Shown: positions 62,199 through 64,000 of the stretch, one piece after another
Layout: every line of letters begins with the position of its first letter
Numbering within the stretch: the stretch's first letter is position 1
Source of the DNA: an uncultured Lachnospiraceae bacterium
GTDB taxonomy: Bacteria > Bacillota > Clostridia > Lachnospirales > Lachnospiraceae
Direction of reading: 5' to 3'
Length of the DNA stretch: 64,000 bases
Assembly (NCBI GenBank): GCA_902786365.1
Contig: CADACD010000003.1
Coordinates: forward strand, 1 to 64,000
The notes under the pieces: model-generated
Told to the model about the DNA's origin: nothing
Seen by the model: only the letters and a program-made list of their open reading frames with translations
The model's database searches: none
Program-made: the position numbers and the translations under genes

Positions 62199-64000
62199 AT
62201 GGAATTTTACATAAGATCGAGAGAAGATGAGATAGAGTTTAACAGATTTACAGAAAAGGTGGATAATGTTTACAATAATCTCAGAAACTATGAAAATGAG
62301 ATAGATTTATTTGATATTTCATCAATAAAGAAGAATTTTATTACGAAAACCAATGATTTTTTTAGAGAGGACAGAAAGTTCAATGTTGGTATTATCGGTC
62401 GTGTAAAAGTTGGAAAATCTACATTTTTAAATAATCTTTTGTTTGATGGCAGAAATATTCTTCCGACAGCAGTTACACCAAAGACAGCAGCACTTACAAG
62501 AATTGAATATGATGATGAAAACAGGATAGAAATCGATTACTTTACAAGAGATGAGTGGAGAATTATTGTATCAAAATCAGAGGATGATATTGATGCAGAT
62601 GAATACATTGTCGCTAAAGAAATCATTTCAATGTTAAAGGAAAGAGATATAGAACCGCAGGACTACATTATCCGGGGGCATGAAACCATAAGATATGACT
62701 CTTATGAGGAATTGATGAGCGAATTGAACGAATATGTAGGTGAGAATGGAAAATATACACCGATTGTCAAGGCAGTCAGTATATTTATTGACAAAGAAGA
62801 GTTGGATGGAATTTCTATTGTCGATACACCGGGACTATATGATCCTGTGCTTTCACGAGTGGATAAGACGAAGCAGTTTATGGAGCTTTGTGATGTTGTA
62901 TTTTTTCTCAGTAAATCGACATCATTTCTCGATAAAAATGATATTGATTTAATGGCATCACAGCTTCCGAAAAAAGGTGTCAAAAAAGTGATACTTGTGT
63001 GTAGCCGGTTTGACGATGGCTTGAGAGATACTCTCTGGAGAAGTGAATCATTAGAAGAAGCCATAGAGGAAACAAAGAGAAAGCTCACAAATTATGCAGA
63101 ACAGGCATTTATCAATTATAGAAATACAAACATGTATGTCAATAATGATATTATAGAACAGTTTAAACAGCCGGTATTTATATCATCTGTTGCAGACAAT
63201 ATGTCTAAAAAGCCGGTAACCGAATTTGATGCAAGAGAGAAAAGGGTATATGATGATTTGAGCATCAAGGGTGAAATTACGAAAGAACAGTTAAAAGAAA
63301 TCGGCAATATAGATGAGTTAAAGAAAGTGTTTGATGAAATTGTAAGAGAAAAGGAAGAGATGCTTGAACAGAAAGCAAAGACATTTATTCCTGTGGCAAT
63401 GGAAGAACTAAGTGATAAACTTTCAAGAATATCAAATCTGGCAAAAAAGAGAAGGGAGCAGCTTCTAGAATATGACAAAGAAAAGCTGACAGAACAAAAG
63501 AAGCTGATATCATCACACATCAATCAAATGAATGCCGGTCTTGAAATTATATTTAATGATGTGATAAAGAAAATAGAGGAGCAGAAACTTCAGGCAATCA
63601 GCGAGATAAGGGCATATAATCGTGAGTATCTTCAGGTTGCGGAAAAAGAAGGTGTGACAACACATTTTGAGATAAAAAAGGAATCCTCATCAGTATGGTT
63701 TAAGCCATGGACATGGGGAACAAATTCAAGAGTTATCTACAGCTATGATGAAAAGTATCAATATATTGATGCATATGATGCAATTGAAAATATCAGAAAC
63801 TTTGTTGAGGATGGAAAAGAGAGTATCGAGCAGGCGTTTAATAAAGCGCTTGATATGGTGGAACTTAAACATAAATTACTCACTATTATTGTTGAGAATC
63901 TTAATTCTTTAGGTGAAGGATTTGACGCGGCTTATTACAGAATTCTGGTAGAGAAAACGCTGCAGGAAATTAAGACACCTGTTATTGATTTTTCGACAAC
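62199..64000 (+). CDS. Dynamin-like GTPase, second of the pair (cut by window end)
   Basis: ATG 62199 follows AGGAGG. The open frame continues without stop to the window edge, so at least 600 residues are encoded. G1 is GRVKVGKST (residues 67-75), G2 lies in TAVTPKTAALT, G3 is IVDTPGLYDP and G4 may be VCSRFDD, a deviation from TKxD. A long helical region (about residue 360 onward, EKEEMLEQKAKTF, then LLEYDKEKLTEQKKLISSHINQMN) resembles a dynamin stalk. A WFKPWTWG stretch near residue 500 may touch the membrane. The 3' end is outside the window. Confidence 0.85.
   Translation, partial: MEFYIRSREDEIEFNRFTEKVDNVYNNLRNYENEIDLFDISSIKKNFITKTNDFFREDRKFNVGIIGRVKVGKSTFLNNLLFDGRNILPTAVTPKTAALTRIEYDDENRIEIDYFTRDEWRIIVSKSEDDIDADEYIVAKEIISMLKERDIEPQDYIIRGHETIRYDSYEELMSELNEYVGENGKYTPIVKAVSIFIDKEELDGISIVDTPGLYDPVLSRVDKTKQFMELCDVVFFLSKSTSFLDKNDIDLMASQLPKKGVKKVILVCSRFDDGLRDTLWRSESLEEAIEETKRKLTNYAEQAFINYRNTNMYVNNDIIEQFKQPVFISSVADNMSKKPVTEFDAREKRVYDDLSIKGEITKEQLKEIGNIDELKKVFDEIVREKEEMLEQKAKTFIPVAMEELSDKLSRISNLAKKRREQLLEYDKEKLTEQKKLISSHINQMNAGLEIIFNDVIKKIEEQKLQAISEIRAYNREYLQVAEKEGVTTHFEIKKESSSVWFKPWTWGTNSRVIYSYDEKYQYIDAYDAIENIRNFVEDGKESIEQAFNKALDMVELKHKLLTIIVENLNSLGEGFDAAYYRILVEKTLQEIKTPVIDFST

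Overview
The window looks like a chromosome segment of a low-G+C Firmicute, most likely a Lachnospiraceae gut anaerobe. The basis is A/T-rich coding sequence with strong GGAGG-type ribosome sites, the Firmicutes gene order rimP-nusA-ylxR-ylxQ-infB-rbfA-nrnA-truB-ribF, the hemZ and MBL-hydrolase neighbours of relA, and small families that I associate with Lachnospiraceae (DUF6382-FHA protein, TadZ-like protein, choline-binding-like wall repeats). No rRNA, tRNA, CRISPR array, transposase or integrase was found. The species cannot be named from sequence alone.

Layout. 1-1036: a broken suppressor-of-fused gene and a DUF7832-like gene, visibly richer in G+C than the rest and probably remnants of a transferred immunity locus. 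1406-2998: a secreted wall-binding repeat protein. 3416-9766: a peptide export and sensing locus. It has a LytTR response regulator, a convergent AgrC-like histidine kinase, a previously unmarked 39-residue double-glycine peptide gene (5701-5820) with a 21-bp-spaced direct repeat upstream, a GyrI-like protein, a C39-peptidase ABC exporter and a HlyD-type accessory protein. 10046-15830: an acetyltransferase, a histidine phosphatase and a pair of type IIA topoisomerase subunits. 15926-18093 (minus strand): a PadR regulator, a tiny membrane peptide, two paralogous membrane proteins and a secreted protein. 18396-19829: a GH13 lipoprotein.

19964-37149 is largely housekeeping: folate synthesis (folC, folE, folP, folB-folK fusion), pheA, a DUF815 ATPase, polyphosphate kinase, relA/spoT, an MBL hydrolase, hemZ, an HD-GYP protein, hisS and aspS. 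Two small membrane-protein genes follow. The translation and RNA operon runs from rimP to ribF (38351-46832). Next come a TadZ-like protein with a long charged helix, an FHA protein with 14-residue repeats and a 47-residue membrane protein (46943-49801), then an SH3-NlpC/P60 protein, rpsO, pnp and a eukaryotic-type hisA. The end of the window holds a maltodextrin ABC importer with 4-alpha-glucanotransferase (55453-60533) and two tandem dynamin-like GTPases, the second cut by the window edge.

How the genes fit together. The clearest candidate for an undescribed system is 3416-9766. The kinase could sense the exported peptide, the regulator could bind the direct repeat in front of the peptide promoter, and the C39 exporter would cleave the leader after Gly-Gly during export. 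Whether the peptide is a pheromone, a bacteriocin or both cannot be settled from sequence. Secondary candidates are the PadR/membrane/secreted module, the TadZ-like/FHA/small-membrane trio, the tandem dynamins, and several structured intergenic RNAs or repeats: one 30-bp element present three times, a twin hairpin between the topoisomerase genes, and leaders before nrnA, rpsO and pnp.
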